Assembly: GCA_029216955.1 (NCBI GenBank)
Contig: JANAVB010012195.1
Span: 1,922,864 to 1,986,863 of the forward strand
Length of the DNA: 64,000 nt
DNA from: Iris pallida
Lineage: Eukaryota > Streptophyta > Magnoliopsida > Asparagales > Iridaceae
Direction of reading: 5' to 3'
Position numbers and translations under genes: made by a program. Shown in pieces: positions 24,501 to 36,039 of this stretch; position 1 is the stretch's first letter, and every line of letters starts with the position of its first letter. The notes under the pieces are model-generated. The model saw only the letters and a list, made by a program, of their open reading frames with translations, did not search any database and was not told the DNA's origin.

Positions 24501-27500
24501 AGAATACTGAGAAGAAAAGGTTACTGGAACTTCTCGGTATGCTACTCCAAAGTCTTTCAAAGATCCAGTTCCGGAAGAGTTTCTAATCCCGATCACTTCC
24601 TCCAAAGTGTCATAAGGAGCTCCAGCAACTGCTAAAAGCTGACAGAATCAGCGCAAAAATATTACAGAAATCATAGAGTATAAATAAGAAAATAAACACC
24701 ATCTTAATAAATTAGTAGTAAGAGAGAGTTCACCTCATCCCCAGGCCTTAAGAAAGCAAAGAGAGCACAAGTGATTGCATGAGTACCAGAAAAAAACTGA
24801 GACAAGAAGACATCAGTATCAATTTAAGAATGTAACTTCCATGTGGATGATGATACTATAATAAAGAACAAATGGTAACCTGTGAGCGAACTATTGCCGA
24901 CTCTGCTCCAACAATTTCAGCAAAAAGACTGTCGAGTGCTTCACGCCCACCACCTTCATCATGACCATAGCCCGTACATCCACCAAAGTGCTGGAAAAAA
25001 AAGAGAGAGAGAGAGAGTTGTAGCTTCAATGAGGGTTTTCTGAAGATCACTCGAACAGATCGTAGTGGCATATAAAGAAGGTCAGAAGATCCACCTCACT
25101 ACGAGAAAGTAAGGAAGGACTTATGGGCATTTGTACACCCTTGACAGGCCCCTTATGGCATTGGTCATCTTCCAACCACAACCCCAAAACTGACATGAAA
25201 AAAATGGTGCCAAATAATTTTCTACTGCTTTGTAGTGATTCCATTAGACTCTGGTCACAAGTCTAGTATGAAAAAAAAAATGCAAAAACGACATCATTTG
25301 ATAAAGTATGGTAATATAAGGGTATGGTTTTTCCTCAATCAGACAGAAGACAGAACTTAATACCCCAGATATTTCTTAAGGGCATGGAAGCTTTAAATAT
25401 AAGATATGTGCATCTACATAGTCCATCAGGAAGAATTATCAAATAAGTGCAAGAGATCCAGTCTTTCCTACTAAGTTACTACTAAAGCATTTAAGGCCCC
25501 ACACTAGTGAAATCACAACATACGCCACAGAGCTACAAAGTTCACTTCAATCTTCTGCTATTCTATGATCCTACTTAAACACTTCAATTTATGAGGAGAC
25601 AGATAAATTTCATTTGTGCTCCTCCACCAAAATATTATCAGCCTTTAGCACAATCATGGCTGATGCCAAAAGCAGTGAATCAAAGTTGGAGCACAAATAG
25701 ATTTGTTGTACAACTCGGGATTGAAAAACTATCCAGGCTCTCTCTCCCCAAATGCAAATTACCTAACAAAGAATGTCGATTGAGCTTGTATGGCACCACT
25801 TCAAGGAAGCAAAACAATCATCGGGGGTAATTTTATCTTCTGCACCTTCGTTCCACATGTTTAGTGTAACCATATTGTACATGGTATCATCACCACTGTC
25901 TATTTCCACAACCATTTCTTTGATGGAGGAAGATTGCTTCTTGATCAATATTGAGACCTCCTTTCTAGTCCATACCCATAAGCCAAATTAGGGATAAGTT
26001 ACTTATTCTTCCAGCAGCTATGAAACCACTAAAAGGAAACTCCTTGAAATGGTGGATATGCTTTCAACAAGTGCCATAACAATATTACATATAAAAAGAT
26101 GCAAGTACATTTAAATCATCAAATTTGAGGGGGGAACTTTATTCAACTTCAAAACAAGATAATTACATTATGGCAACAAATTTAGCTATCTGTAAGATAT
26201 AAACCCATCATCTTCTTAGAAATATATGAATACCAAGTGAGTCGTGTGATTTGTGAAAGGATGTGTTGGTTGGGTAAACTAATATATAAACAACAAAAAC
26301 ATACTCGTCACTCCTGTGTATGAATTTTGCAACCTCACTTCCTTCAGAAAATTCTCCCACAGGAAAGAGATTTTTGGTTTCTTATCGGTACTACCATCCT
26401 AGTTTTCTTTGGTCAAGTCCTTTCACCTTAATCAACTATTTAACTTGTACATGACATCCACCAAAATAAATAGGTAAAAGTAAAATGCCTGTGTATTTTA
26501 GTCATGTCTTGAGCTAAGTCATCTTTCGTTTTAGCCTTTAAATGTTCACCCTAACCACTGTCCTATTTACTCAATCAGCTACACATTTTTTATTGTTGCG
26601 TACATGTATCTCGCCATTCTCAACATGATACATACAGCACATTCTTATCATGCTGCTCATTATTTGCATTCTAAAGATGGAAGAAATGTTGTAGAAGCTT
26701 CTAAATCCTCTTGATCTAAATGGGTTGAAAAGTTGCAATAGTTAATCACAATCTGCAGATATTCAACTTCATCCAGCTTGCATTAATCCACAGAAGTACA
26801 GCCTTATCAGCCCCTTACTACTACCCTGGTAGTCAACAATTTAAACATTCCGCCTATCATATCTCTGACATAGGATATTCCCTGTATCGACCTACCAGTC
26901 ATTTAAGCTGAATTCTCTAGCACTTCATTCAGAATTACAATTATAGATAATTCACCACCTATTTTAAGCTTGTAATCAACATGCAACAGCACACGTTAAA
27001 CATTATTAATATTATTATTAAGAAGTAGATAATAAATGATAAAAAGAACAGAAGTCTTGATAATCTCAGTCTATCAAGATAGCATATTGGCGTCAAGAAC
27101 ACCCTTTAACCCTTTTCTCTCCATTGATGCACTTGTCATTTCTCCTGTCTTTTCACTGGAAATAGATTCTTTACTTGTCCACATGCTTTCATTGTGACTT
27201 CTTCGTATTCTTTCATAAAAGGTTGATTGTCCCCTTTAAACTTGTGCAAGACCTATTTCTTGGGGAAGTTCATCTTGGAGGAAAAATTCAAGCTAATAGA
27301 CAGGCAAGTCAAAATCCACATATTTAAATGTCAAATCAAGCAGATAATGCCATTGTTTTGTAAAAGAATAACAATTGCAATTAGAGACGAGCAAATTAAG
27401 TGATCAAGAAAGAGTGTCAAGAAAAAGTGTTGAGATTATTTTTAACAATCAGGAAGACATGTTAGACCTTGCAATGTTGCAAAGCAGAACATCTATGCTA

Positions 27501-29605
27501 CTCATTTTCCTCTAGCACTAGAACCCAAGAATTGTAGTAAAACTTTGACAAGGAATCGTAGATTGCGTTTACAAAGATAATAAGTAAGTCGACAACCAAA
27601 GAACAGCAAACATTATGGTAGTTACATTTCGGGTTCTATAACACATGGAGCACTCTGGCATAGATTGAATTGGCATACTTAATTGCTTAAGTCAAGGCAG
27701 TTCATGAATCCATCATATCGTACATAGGAAAAAAAAAAGTGTTATTTATAAGCCAAACAACCCCTGAAATGTTAAACTCAGAACTGAAAGAAATCAAACT
27801 ACAATTATTGGAGACCATAACGAACCACCACTTAGCCACTACATAAGCAACACCTACCACTCAGTCAATACATAAGCAACACTTTACTGCTCCATTCTAG
27901 GCAATCATCTCTGTGAAGCCTCCAAACTTATCGGAAGATAGTCATCTCCTAAGGACTGTGCTTCATGTAGGTCTTTCCATGACTTCAGCCAGTAAAGCTA
28001 CCAAATGTTATTAGCCCTACAAATGTACATTTCTTGTTCAAAATCATAGGTGCCACCAAGCTTTATATTTTGTCGGTTTTGAATGTATAACCTGTAAAAT
28101 ATTCAATTTTGTATGTACATACACCCCTGTAACATTTTAAATGCATGTATACCCTTACTTCTTCTTTTTCATGGATAACCTTGTCACCTATGTTTCACAA
28201 ATTACAGGATATGATATTTTCGCATAGGAACAATACGTTTTCAGCTATGTTGCATGAATATGCGCATGGATAGGGGTCGACACGATACTATGATACTTAT
28301 ACGACCACCATTTCCCATGTCCAAGCAACATAGATTGTCACAAATATCCATGAACATCTGCACATTTGCCTGGCAAAACATGGTTTTAAGACCCACAAAT
28401 TCATAAGATTATAGTGTATAATGAACAGAAACGGAATTTCTCATATTTTTATTATGATTAAGTAGCCAGAGTTCATTATCAATTATTTTGATGGGATGTT
28501 TCTCATCTTTTCTTAGTTTTTTTTTTCCTTATGTAGCTATTTCTTTTCAAGAAAACGCAGTTACATAATACATTCTAGATGAGCTAAATTAGCTTAAATT
28601 CTTGATAACTTATAGTCGCAAATCAGTGGCGTAGTCATAATTTTCATTTAGAGAGTGTGAGCTTACTATTACAAAATAACATATTAGAATAAACATATTT
28701 ATAATCCCAAAAACATCATATATTAATATTAAATGTCATAAACTATTAATGGATTACTACAAATAGAAACATTATAAAATACCAACCCAATTTACGGATT
28801 AATAAGAATAGGAACATTATGATTCACCTATCAATTTAGGTTAAATGATTCACTAATTGGGTTGGTTCCAAATAAGGAATGTGTTGCTATTTGCTAAGAG
28901 TTTCAATGGACCTATTTGCATTTGAATTTTACTTTATTACACACCTCAAAGCTACATATACCAGTTTGAGATTTCAATATTCAAAACATACCACATGAGA
29001 AGGTTTGTGTTACATACACATCTCAAGTACCAGCTGGGTGGTCAAAATTGAATTGGCTCATATGAGATCTAGACAATGACACCACCCACTTCAATTGCTT
29101 TCTTTCTTAGATGTGGCTAGAGAAGAAGAAAGAAAAATGAATGGTGAGGACGGAACATTTTCGCATTTAGGTCCAGTATGAATTTAAGTGATGGACAGGT
29201 TATGAAAATAGGCCTCGTAGGAGCACGATAGACCTAACCGAGCTGCTCCAAATGAGAAGTTGCAATTACTTGATATAAGATAACTGGAAGTCTAAAAGAT
29301 CTTGATCAATATGGCATTAGATTTCTACTAAAGTACAAAAGTCGGAATATGGAGAACAAGAGAAACCCAAAGCAAAGCTTATATATATTTCTGAGAAACA
29401 GGATTACTAGTGTTGGTTTTTCCTAACTACCATGTCCAACTTTGCGGGAACCATGGTATCAGTGTTTTCCAGTTCATTAATAATCAGCATGACTACTTAT
29501 GGCATCGTCTAATACTAAAGTTAGGAAAGGCATGCAAGCTACCTAATTGCCCTTTTTTCATTATCAAGTTAGGTACTACTTCTTGTGTTCATATAGGTAC
29601 ACGGA

Positions 29606-29652
<47 letters not shown>

Positions 29653-31025
29653 CAAAATTGAAGGGGCACAATTGCGTCCCCTCGGGATTGACGCCAACGA
29701 TCAGGACAACAACGCAAAAGGAAATATTTTGAGGGTATGTACATGAAATTAGAAACCTTAAGGGTCTGCTTGGTAACGGTGTTTTTACCGGCTTTGGGGT
29801 GTTCTTAAATCGACCGTTTATGAAAACCCATGCTTGTTAATTTTTTTGAGCCACTGGATTTAGTCGGCTCAAAAACCACCCAAAACGGGTGTAATGTATT
29901 TTTGGATAGCTTTATAAACACCCCAAATCGGTAGGTTTTGGGTGGCTTTATTATTTTATTCCATTTATATCATCGCCAAAAAATATATAAATATAACTAC
30001 TAATAACTAAACCCTATTTTTTTCTTTCTACGTTTCTCTTTCATTCCTTCATGCGGCTTCTCTTTTCTTCCCAATTGAAAGAAAATCCAGAAACTTGCCT
30101 TGTACATGTACTTGTCCTTGGAGCTCCATTGGTTGCATAGTTATTTTTTGAGACGATAATGCAGGAAAGGCTTTTTGATGTAGATGTTACATTCATGTCC
30201 ATAAACTCATATTTTATCAAGAAAAAGTTTTATTTATATATAGACATAAAGGCAACTTTATTATTATAGCAAACTTTCAGAATCGTTGGTTAATGAATTA
30301 ACAAGCATGGATTGGACTGGTTTAAAAGCCGCTACTTAAAACCACAAAAAACCGGACCCCTCATAACCGTTCATTTCCGCTACTCTAAAAACACCTCATA
30401 ACTGCTACCCCCATAATTGCCAAGCAGACCCTAAAGGGGCTATACATGCCATGCTGATATTTCAGAGGGTATGCAACCAACTTCCAATATCACTTTTACA
30501 GATTCATTACATCTCGTAACTAAAGTTATCACCTTTTGATGAATTTCAACCATTTAACAAATATATACACTAAAAAGAAAGGGAAAAAAAGTTTCAAACA
30601 ATCAATTCATGATTTTTATATAGAACTTGAGGACGGACTCACATGGGATCCAACCCTAGCGTTCTGAAACGCCTTGAGGACGCGTGCGCTGTTGCGAGCC
30701 ACCAAGTTATCGACCTCCCTGAACTCCGACGACAGCGAATCAGCTGCTTCCGCCACCTAAAAGAGGGGTAAGAATGTCATCTGGAATTGTGGTTTCGAGT
30801 AAAATTAGGGTTTTAGAGAGAAAAGTGGAGTTAGGGTTTCACCTCGGGGGCGAAGGGGTGCGCAGTATAGACGGGAGCGGCGCAGGATAAGGCCGGACGA
30901 GGAGTTACCGTCCGCCGGCGCGCGGGACAGACGGCAGAGCCGCGGGATGAGGCCCGGGAGGCGCGCCGACGGGGTTGGAGCGGCGCAGGATAAGATACGG
31001 CCGTGGCGGCGCAGGATAAGGCCAT
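18596..31025 (-). CDS. Plastid-targeted PLP enzyme, aluminium-resistance / Met gamma-lyase-like family
   Basis: Twelve minus-strand exons: 31025-30843, 30756-30643, 24990-24880, 24796-24734, 24638-24525, 24450-24301, 22294-22217, 22144-21923, 21841-21755, 20136-20017, 19166-19074, 18655-18596. Every exon is a whole number of codons, all introns are GT...AG, and the total is 1395 nt (464 residues). Residues 1-60 are rich in Ala/Ser/Arg/Pro with no acidic residue, as in a chloroplast transit peptide. The rest matches the cystathionine-lyase-like 'aluminium resistance protein' family (PF06838): GYGHDEGGGREALD, SGTHAI, LAVAGAPYDTLEEVIG, RSCGYSWRQSL, MVDNCYGEF, the PLP site LIAGSLIKNPGG (Lys282 by my count), APCGGYVAGR, SAPGLGVECG, GGTHWTQWALVLGE. 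Fold-type I PLP chemistry is established for the family; the plant substrate is not known to me. An in-frame ATG further upstream is less likely as the start. Introns 2 (5.65 kb) and 6 (2.0 kb) are long and repeat-bearing. Confidence 0.93.
18845..19002. mobile_element. Foldback MITE in the last intron (158 bp)
   Basis: The left arm GGCAAATGTTAAGGGCACTA and the inverted right arm share the same 20 bases, and similarity continues to about 50 bp in each arm (GGGTAACACA versus GGGGCAACACA). The flanks TTCAATAT and TTCATTAT may be an 8-bp duplication with one change. It sits in the intron between the last two exons of the PLP-enzyme gene. Confidence 0.85.
20776..20908. mobile_element. hAT-like MITE (133 bp)
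   Basis: The ends are CTATGTTGCACGG and, inverted, CTATGTTGCACGA. It is flanked by CCTGCAAC and CATGCAAC, an 8-bp duplication with one mismatch. It is intronic. The interior has repeated GTATC-CGT words. Confidence 0.75.
28245..28333. mobile_element. Possible relative of the CTATGTTGC MITE
   Basis: The ends CTATGTTGCATG and, inverted, CTATGTTGCTTG resemble the element at 20776-20908. No target duplication was recognised. It lies in intron 2 of the PLP-enzyme gene. Confidence 0.45.
29609..29650. repeat. (TA)n microsatellite
   Basis: About 42 bp of TA dinucleotides in intron 2 of the PLP-enzyme gene. Confidence 0.96.
29762..30431. mobile_element. Tourist-like (PIF/Harbinger) MITE, 670 bp
   Basis: The ends are GGGTCTGCTTGGTAAC and, inverted, GGGTCTGCTTGGCAAT, flanked by the 3-bp duplication TAA (29759-29761 and 30432-30434). 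GGGTCTG(C/T)TTGG ends with TTA/TAA duplications are the hallmark of Tourist-like elements. An inner inverted pair, CATGCTTGTTAAT near 29830 and ATTAACAAGCATG near 30297, adds support. It is non-coding and lies within intron 2 of the PLP-enzyme gene. Confidence 0.92.
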
Positions 31026-31205
31026 GGGGCTTTGGTTTTGGTGGCGGGAATGTGAACTGGGAGAAGCGCGGATAGTTTTATTGAATAAATAACAATATCT
31101 ATAAAATAAAAAAAATAGATAAATATTCTGGATTATGGAAGAACCTTTTTTAAAAAAAAAATCAGTATTTATCGTAATTAACAGTGCAATGTTAGTCCCT
31201 AGGAC
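31026..31205 (-). promoter_or_regulatory. Short promoter/5' UTR region of the PLP-enzyme gene
   Basis: Only about 180 bp separate the start codon from the hAT element at 31206. A TATA-like TTTTATAGATA on the minus strand lies near 31095-31105, about 70 bp upstream of the ATG. The core promoter is therefore probably confined here, with regulatory sequence beyond supplied by transposon-derived DNA. This is inference from position. Confidence 0.4.
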
Positions 31206-31501
31206 TAGGGTTGTGCACAATTAAGTCAAATCGACCAAATCGAACCAAGCCAAACTGAATCGATTGGTTTTAAACCGAATCGATGGTTCAGTTGGTTTGG
31301 TTCGGCTTCATTTTTTTCAAAACCGACCGATTCGGTTCGGTTCACGGTTTGGTTATGCAAAAAATCGACTAAACCGAACCGAACCGAACCAAATCCTTGT
31401 TAAATAATTAAGGTTAGCCGGTTGGGTATGGGTTAACTGGGTTGTATTATACCGGTTTGGTTCATTTATTCACATCACAGCCATTTATCAAGTTGAAGTT
31501 G

Positions 31502-31543
<42 letters not shown>

Positions 31544-31943
31544 AGTCTCAAAGAGGAGTGCTTGTGGCTCCTATTCTTTTTTATTGCTCCTGTGCACATG
31601 GAAGAGCCTTTTGGTTGAATGTATATTATTTTTTTATATCTATGATTGGCATTTTTCTCCACCTACAAAGCGCAAGTTGAATTGAAGCTGCCGAATTGTA
31701 TTTACTGTTGCAAAGTACAAGTTGATTGAGGTTTCACAAAAAAAAGAGCATACAGTCCATTTTTTTATGTGATCAAAATCGACTAAGTCGAACCAAACCA
31801 AACCGAACCAAGTCGGTCGGTTTCAAAACCGAACCGACCATTTGGTTGGTTTGGTTCGGTTTTGTTTATTTTCAAACCGATTAACTTCGGTTCGACTTCG
31901 GTTGGGACCAAATAGGTCGACCACCGACCGATGCACACTCCTA
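31206..31943. mobile_element. hAT-type non-autonomous element (738 bp)
   Basis: The ends are TAGGGTTGTGCACA and, inverted, TAGGAGTGTGCATC. The flanking 8-bp sequences are CCTAGGAC (31198-31205) and CCTAGGAT (31944-31951), one mismatch apart. Both arms are packed with AACCGAACC/GGTTCGGTT words; the unique centre (about 31460-31760) includes a (CT)n tract at about 31508-31537. It is related in style to the MITE at 9448-9574 but much longer. It sits immediately upstream of the PLP-enzyme promoter. Confidence 0.85.
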
Positions 31944-32017
31944 CCTAGGATGTAATAATGGAGCTCAAAAATGTATCTTGAGATCAAATCAGGGTACCAA
32001 GTTGTCCACTAAAAAAA

Positions 32018-32749
32018 GGCTTAATTGCACTTTGATACCCTCAACTATTCTGTTTTTTCAAGTTGATACCTCAACTTATTTTTTTTTCAACTTGATACCC
32101 TAAATTTTTTTTGGACAATAATGCCCATACCCAAAAATTAAAACTACCACTCAACCCCTCCCCCCCTCCCCCTCCTCCACCCCCCCCCCCCCCCCCCCCC
32201 ACCCCCTTCCGGCCACCACCCCCGCCTCTCTCCCCGCCGCCCCGCCCGTACCCTCCGCGCCTCCCCCCCTCCCCTCCTTCCCCGCCTGCACCCCCCCCCC
32301 TCCGCCCCTTCCCCCCCCCTCCCGCCCCGCCTGCACCCTCCCCCTCCGCCCCTCCCTTCCCCCCCCCTCCCGTCCCGCCTGCACCCTCCCCCCCCCGCTC
32401 CCCTCCACCTTCCGGCCACCCGCACCCCCCCTCCCGCTCCCTCCCCTCCCTCTCCCGTTGCCCTCCTTTCCCGACTCCACCATCACCGGAGAGGGAGGGG
32501 GGGTCACCGCTGCATGAGGGGGGGGAGGTGGTTGCCGGAGAGGGAAGGGAGGGAGGTGGTCGCCGGAATGGGGGAGGGAGGGGAGAAGGGGAGAGGGAAT
32601 TGGTAAGGGTATTTTGGAGATTTTTAAAATTTTAGGTACCAAGTTAAAAATAATAATAATAGTTGAGGTATTAAGTTGTTGAGTAAAAAAGTTTATGGTA
32701 TCAACTTGAAAAAGCAAAATAGTTGAGGGTATCAAAGTGCAATTTAGCC
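32018..32749. mobile_element. Foldback DNA transposon with pyrimidine/purine core (732 bp)
   Basis: The left end GGCTTAATTGCACTTTGATA and the inverted right end GGCTAAATTGCACTTTGATA match, and similarity continues for well over 80 bp (CCCTCAACTATT, TTTTTCAAGTTGATACC). The core is a C-rich then G-rich low-complexity block (see separate entry). A-runs flank both sides, so the duplication is ambiguous. A further end-like sequence at 32762-32812 suggests a nested or duplicated terminus. Confidence 0.85.
32155..32600. repeat. Strand-asymmetric poly-C then poly-G block
   Basis: From 32155 to about 32480 the plus strand is almost all C and T with C runs up to 20. From about 32485 to 32600 it switches to G and A. 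Inside are tandem units of roughly 55 bp built on CCCGCCTGCACCC (near 32280, 32327 and 32374). The proline-rich and glycine/arginine-rich open frames across it are composition artefacts. Confidence 0.9.
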
Positions 32750-33512
32750 AAAAAAAAATTAGGATCTCAAGTTGAAAAACAGTGGTAGTTGAGGGTATCA
32801 AGTTGCAAATTAGTCATAAAAAAAATAATGTATAATGGGTTGGGTTCGTATAAGCGGTAAATCCATTATATATAAAATAAGAGATAAATAAGTCGAGATA
32901 TTTCATGACCTTACTAAATGGTCCAGAAAAGAGAAAGGGTTTGCCTCTTTTTTTATTTAAAAGAAAAAAGAAAAAACTAGTTCGAATTTTATATTTCGAA
33001 AAAATAACGAAAATTAGAATCTATTCTGAAGTTTAAATCTAAAGAATAATTCTCAACAAACAATCAATAGTTATGTTGTTTCTGACCAACCAAAAGAAAA
33101 GCAAGTAAATCTTGAGGTTCAAATAAGATGAATGAATATAGATCCATGTGTCGTCCTTCTTTTTTTCAAAAAATAATAAAAAAATCTATAAATTTGTGCT
33201 CCACATTGAATCATACTATTCTACAAAATAAATTCCTACAGTCTGAATGTAGAAATTATGAGGCCCGGACTATAGCTCATGTGCCTGGGATGGGACTATC
33301 TGAAATTCTAACCGAACCTTAGTATTATATAAAAAATAGAATCCTACATTTAAAATCTAGAAATTGGGATGAGCCTTACTATTGTAGTGACCCGCTCCGT
33401 TCAGTTCAACATGATGTATCACGTACTTGTTTCATTAGTCAACAACTGATGTATGCTAATAAAATAGTTGAACCCACGTAGCTAAGAAAATAATCATATC
33501 GTGTATCACATT
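32750..33512. other. Intergenic DNA, no gene recognised
   Basis: It starts with a second copy of the terminus seen at 32018-32749 (about 32762-32812, TAGTTGAGGGTATCAA) and continues as AT-rich sequence with no supported gene. Confidence 0.5.
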
Positions 33513-33928
33513 TAGACCGGTCAATGGATTGTTGAAAATTCGAATCCGATCGATTTCGTATTCGAACTTCCAGATATTGATCAAAATTTTGGATATCGGA
33601 TTCGGATATCCGAATATTTTTCGGATATCATCTTTTTTCGATTACGAATTTGGATATTAAGGTATTCGAATCCGTTAATATCCGATCCGACTTTAAATTA
33701 CAAATTTCAGATATCAGATTCAGATATCCAAATTTTTATATATATTATAGTATAATGTATATGTAATATATACTAATTACTAGAGAAGATTAAAGGATTT
33801 TATTCTCAACTGGCTTTTCATTTATTATTTTTACCTCTGTATTATGGTATAATTTATATATAATAGTAATATATATTAATTACAATTTACAAGAGAAGAT
33901 GAAATTACTCAAATATGTGGAGCAACAT

Positions 33929-33978
<50 letters not shown>

Positions 33979-34349
33979 GACTCAAATTGAGCATTTCAAC
34001 AGAAGATGAAAGGACTCAAATAAAGCAACATGTAGAGCAAGTCAATTGAGCATTCTTTGAATTTTTAACAAAAGACGAAAGGACTAAAATAGATCAATGA
34101 ATTTGGTTTTCGAATTTTCGGATAATAATTAAAATTTTAATATTTCGGATATCCGAATAATAACATTCGGATTTTTTTAGCTAATCGGATCGAATATTAT
34201 CTGATATCCGTTAAAATAGACGGATACGGATTTGAAGTGTCAAAAGAGATATTCGTTCTGATATCGGATCGGATTTGGATATTACAAAAGAAAATCGGTT
34301 ACGGATACGGATATTGCCCTATACTGATAAGCATCTGTTGACACCCCTA
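33513..34349. mobile_element. hAT-type non-autonomous element (837 bp)
   Basis: The ends are TAGACCGGTCAATGG and, inverted, TAGGGGTGTCAACAG, with a perfect 8-bp duplication ATCACATT (33505-33512 and 34350-34357). The arms are filled with GGATATCCGAAT/ATATCCGATC words. The middle holds a (GT)n microsatellite. No transposase is present. Confidence 0.88.
33931..33976. repeat. (GT)n microsatellite
   Basis: 46 bp of GT dinucleotides inside the hAT element at 33513-34349. Confidence 0.97.
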
Positions 34350-34357
34350 ATCACATT

Positions 34358-36039
34358 GTATAGAACATGAAATGATAACTAGATGCTATAGATGGAACTT
34401 CACATTGTGTTTTAAAATTTGCACTCATCCTATTGATTTTACGGTTTATTTAAAGTATAGTTTTCTTATGTTGCGCCATAGACCGACTTGTCGTCGTAGT
34501 ATACACGTTCACACGGTTCCAATGATTGTCATATAGAGTATGGCACTGTTTGGGGTACTTTGTGGAACATAGTTTGTTCAAGTTAGACAAAAAGACGAAT
34601 GGTGATGAGTCAAATATTGAGGGTCAATCTGTTGGTCGCATGACAGCTAGTCGCCTAAGAGGGGGTTGTTCTACGAATCCAATTTTGGTGATGAGTAGTT
34701 TTCCAAAGCTTTACGGAGCGACATTAGTTTCAACAGTTCAAAACTTGGGAGGAGATCAAAGTGCGCAGCAAACTCAATCCGAGCCATGTACATCTCCATT
34801 TACATGGTTTATGAAAAGTTGTGGGTCATCAGCGACGTGCACAATGCATGATGTTCTGCTCGAGGATGCATGTGTATGGGAGAGCTTCAGTGTCGGACAT
34901 GAAGGTGTACAGGTTCATGAGTTTCAATCTTGAAAGAACCGTACCGTCCGCTTGGTTGGGTCAGCCAAGGGTGAAAAAGCTCGTTGGAATGGTAGCACGT
35001 TTCGGTGGGAGACGAAAGTCGGGGACATGCAGTCAAGACTTACAGTAAGACTGATCACTAGGGACTTCGGCCTTTGTCATGTTTGTGATGTCGGCAGGAT
35101 CCCAGTGGTACACTAGATGCTATGCATTACAGCTAGCGTCGACGTAACGGTCGAGGAGCTGGAAACGAAGGAGGATGCAAAGCAGCTCGGGGAGATCGGA
35201 TATCAGTGTCATGGGGGAGCAGGAATCCTGTCGCGTGACGACACACATGGAGTCCAGTTGAGAAGCCATGTGGTCAACACTCTCTAATCATATTAGAGGG
35301 ATAATATGATGGGTCCAGTCTGGATTTGGTAACAACATATTTATGGAGCCAAAATCTCGTCGAATATTTGATTTGATTAGATTTGGACGTTCATAATTGA
35401 TGTTGGACTATTTTATATGTAATAAAATTCTTATTTTAGGGTATGATATAAAATAGGCTATTCGTGGGTTATTTTAGATGTAATAAGATTCTTATTTTAG
35501 GATTTTTCTATTTAGGATACTCTATTATGATCTAAAATAAATTTTCTCATCCTATATGTATGGGTTGAGGGTGAAAAAAAAAAACTTAGTACAAGGTGGA
35601 GATTCATAATGCTTCTTCACTGGATATGTAAGAGAAAGTTCGAACTTTGCTCATAGGGATCGTCATTAAAGATAAAAGGAATAGGAGATCAGATCGAGAA
35701 GTCGCCGCCTTCATTCAGGGAGATTGGTATGGGTAGGGTGAGTGATTTCAAGTTATAATCTGTCTTTTCTTCTTGAGTGTGGCGAAGGGTTGAACCTATT
35801 AGGGCAAATGATTCAACATTAGTTTTTTTCAATCTTATAATTTCACATGAGTTACATAGATTGGAATTTGTCCAGGTTACATAGTCACCGATCATATACG
35901 TTGATTATTTCAGGTGGGTTGGCTTAAGTTTACGCTTCGGTCAGTTTCAGATACGGTATCGAAACACTTGTAGGGCATGTCCGATCTCAACACACACTTC
36001 CCTATAACTCAACTTTGTAGGATATCTGGTAAACTCCTT
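34358..36039 (+). other. Unassigned region, possibly a decayed retrotransposon
   Basis: An open frame at 34526-34933 (135 codons, plus strand) has no domain that I recognise. Downstream, a sequence starting TGATGGGTCCAG near 35309 is followed by AT-rich text with repeated TTATTTTAG(G/A)(G/A)T blocks (near 35405-35515), which resembles a decayed copia-type LTR. Neither call is secure; I would treat the stretch as repeat-derived and non-genic. Confidence 0.3.

Noticed and set aside
32111..32801. Proline-rich and Gly/Arg-rich open frames on both strands
   Set aside because: They are produced by the C-rich/G-rich low-complexity core of a foldback transposon; both strands and several frames are open at once.
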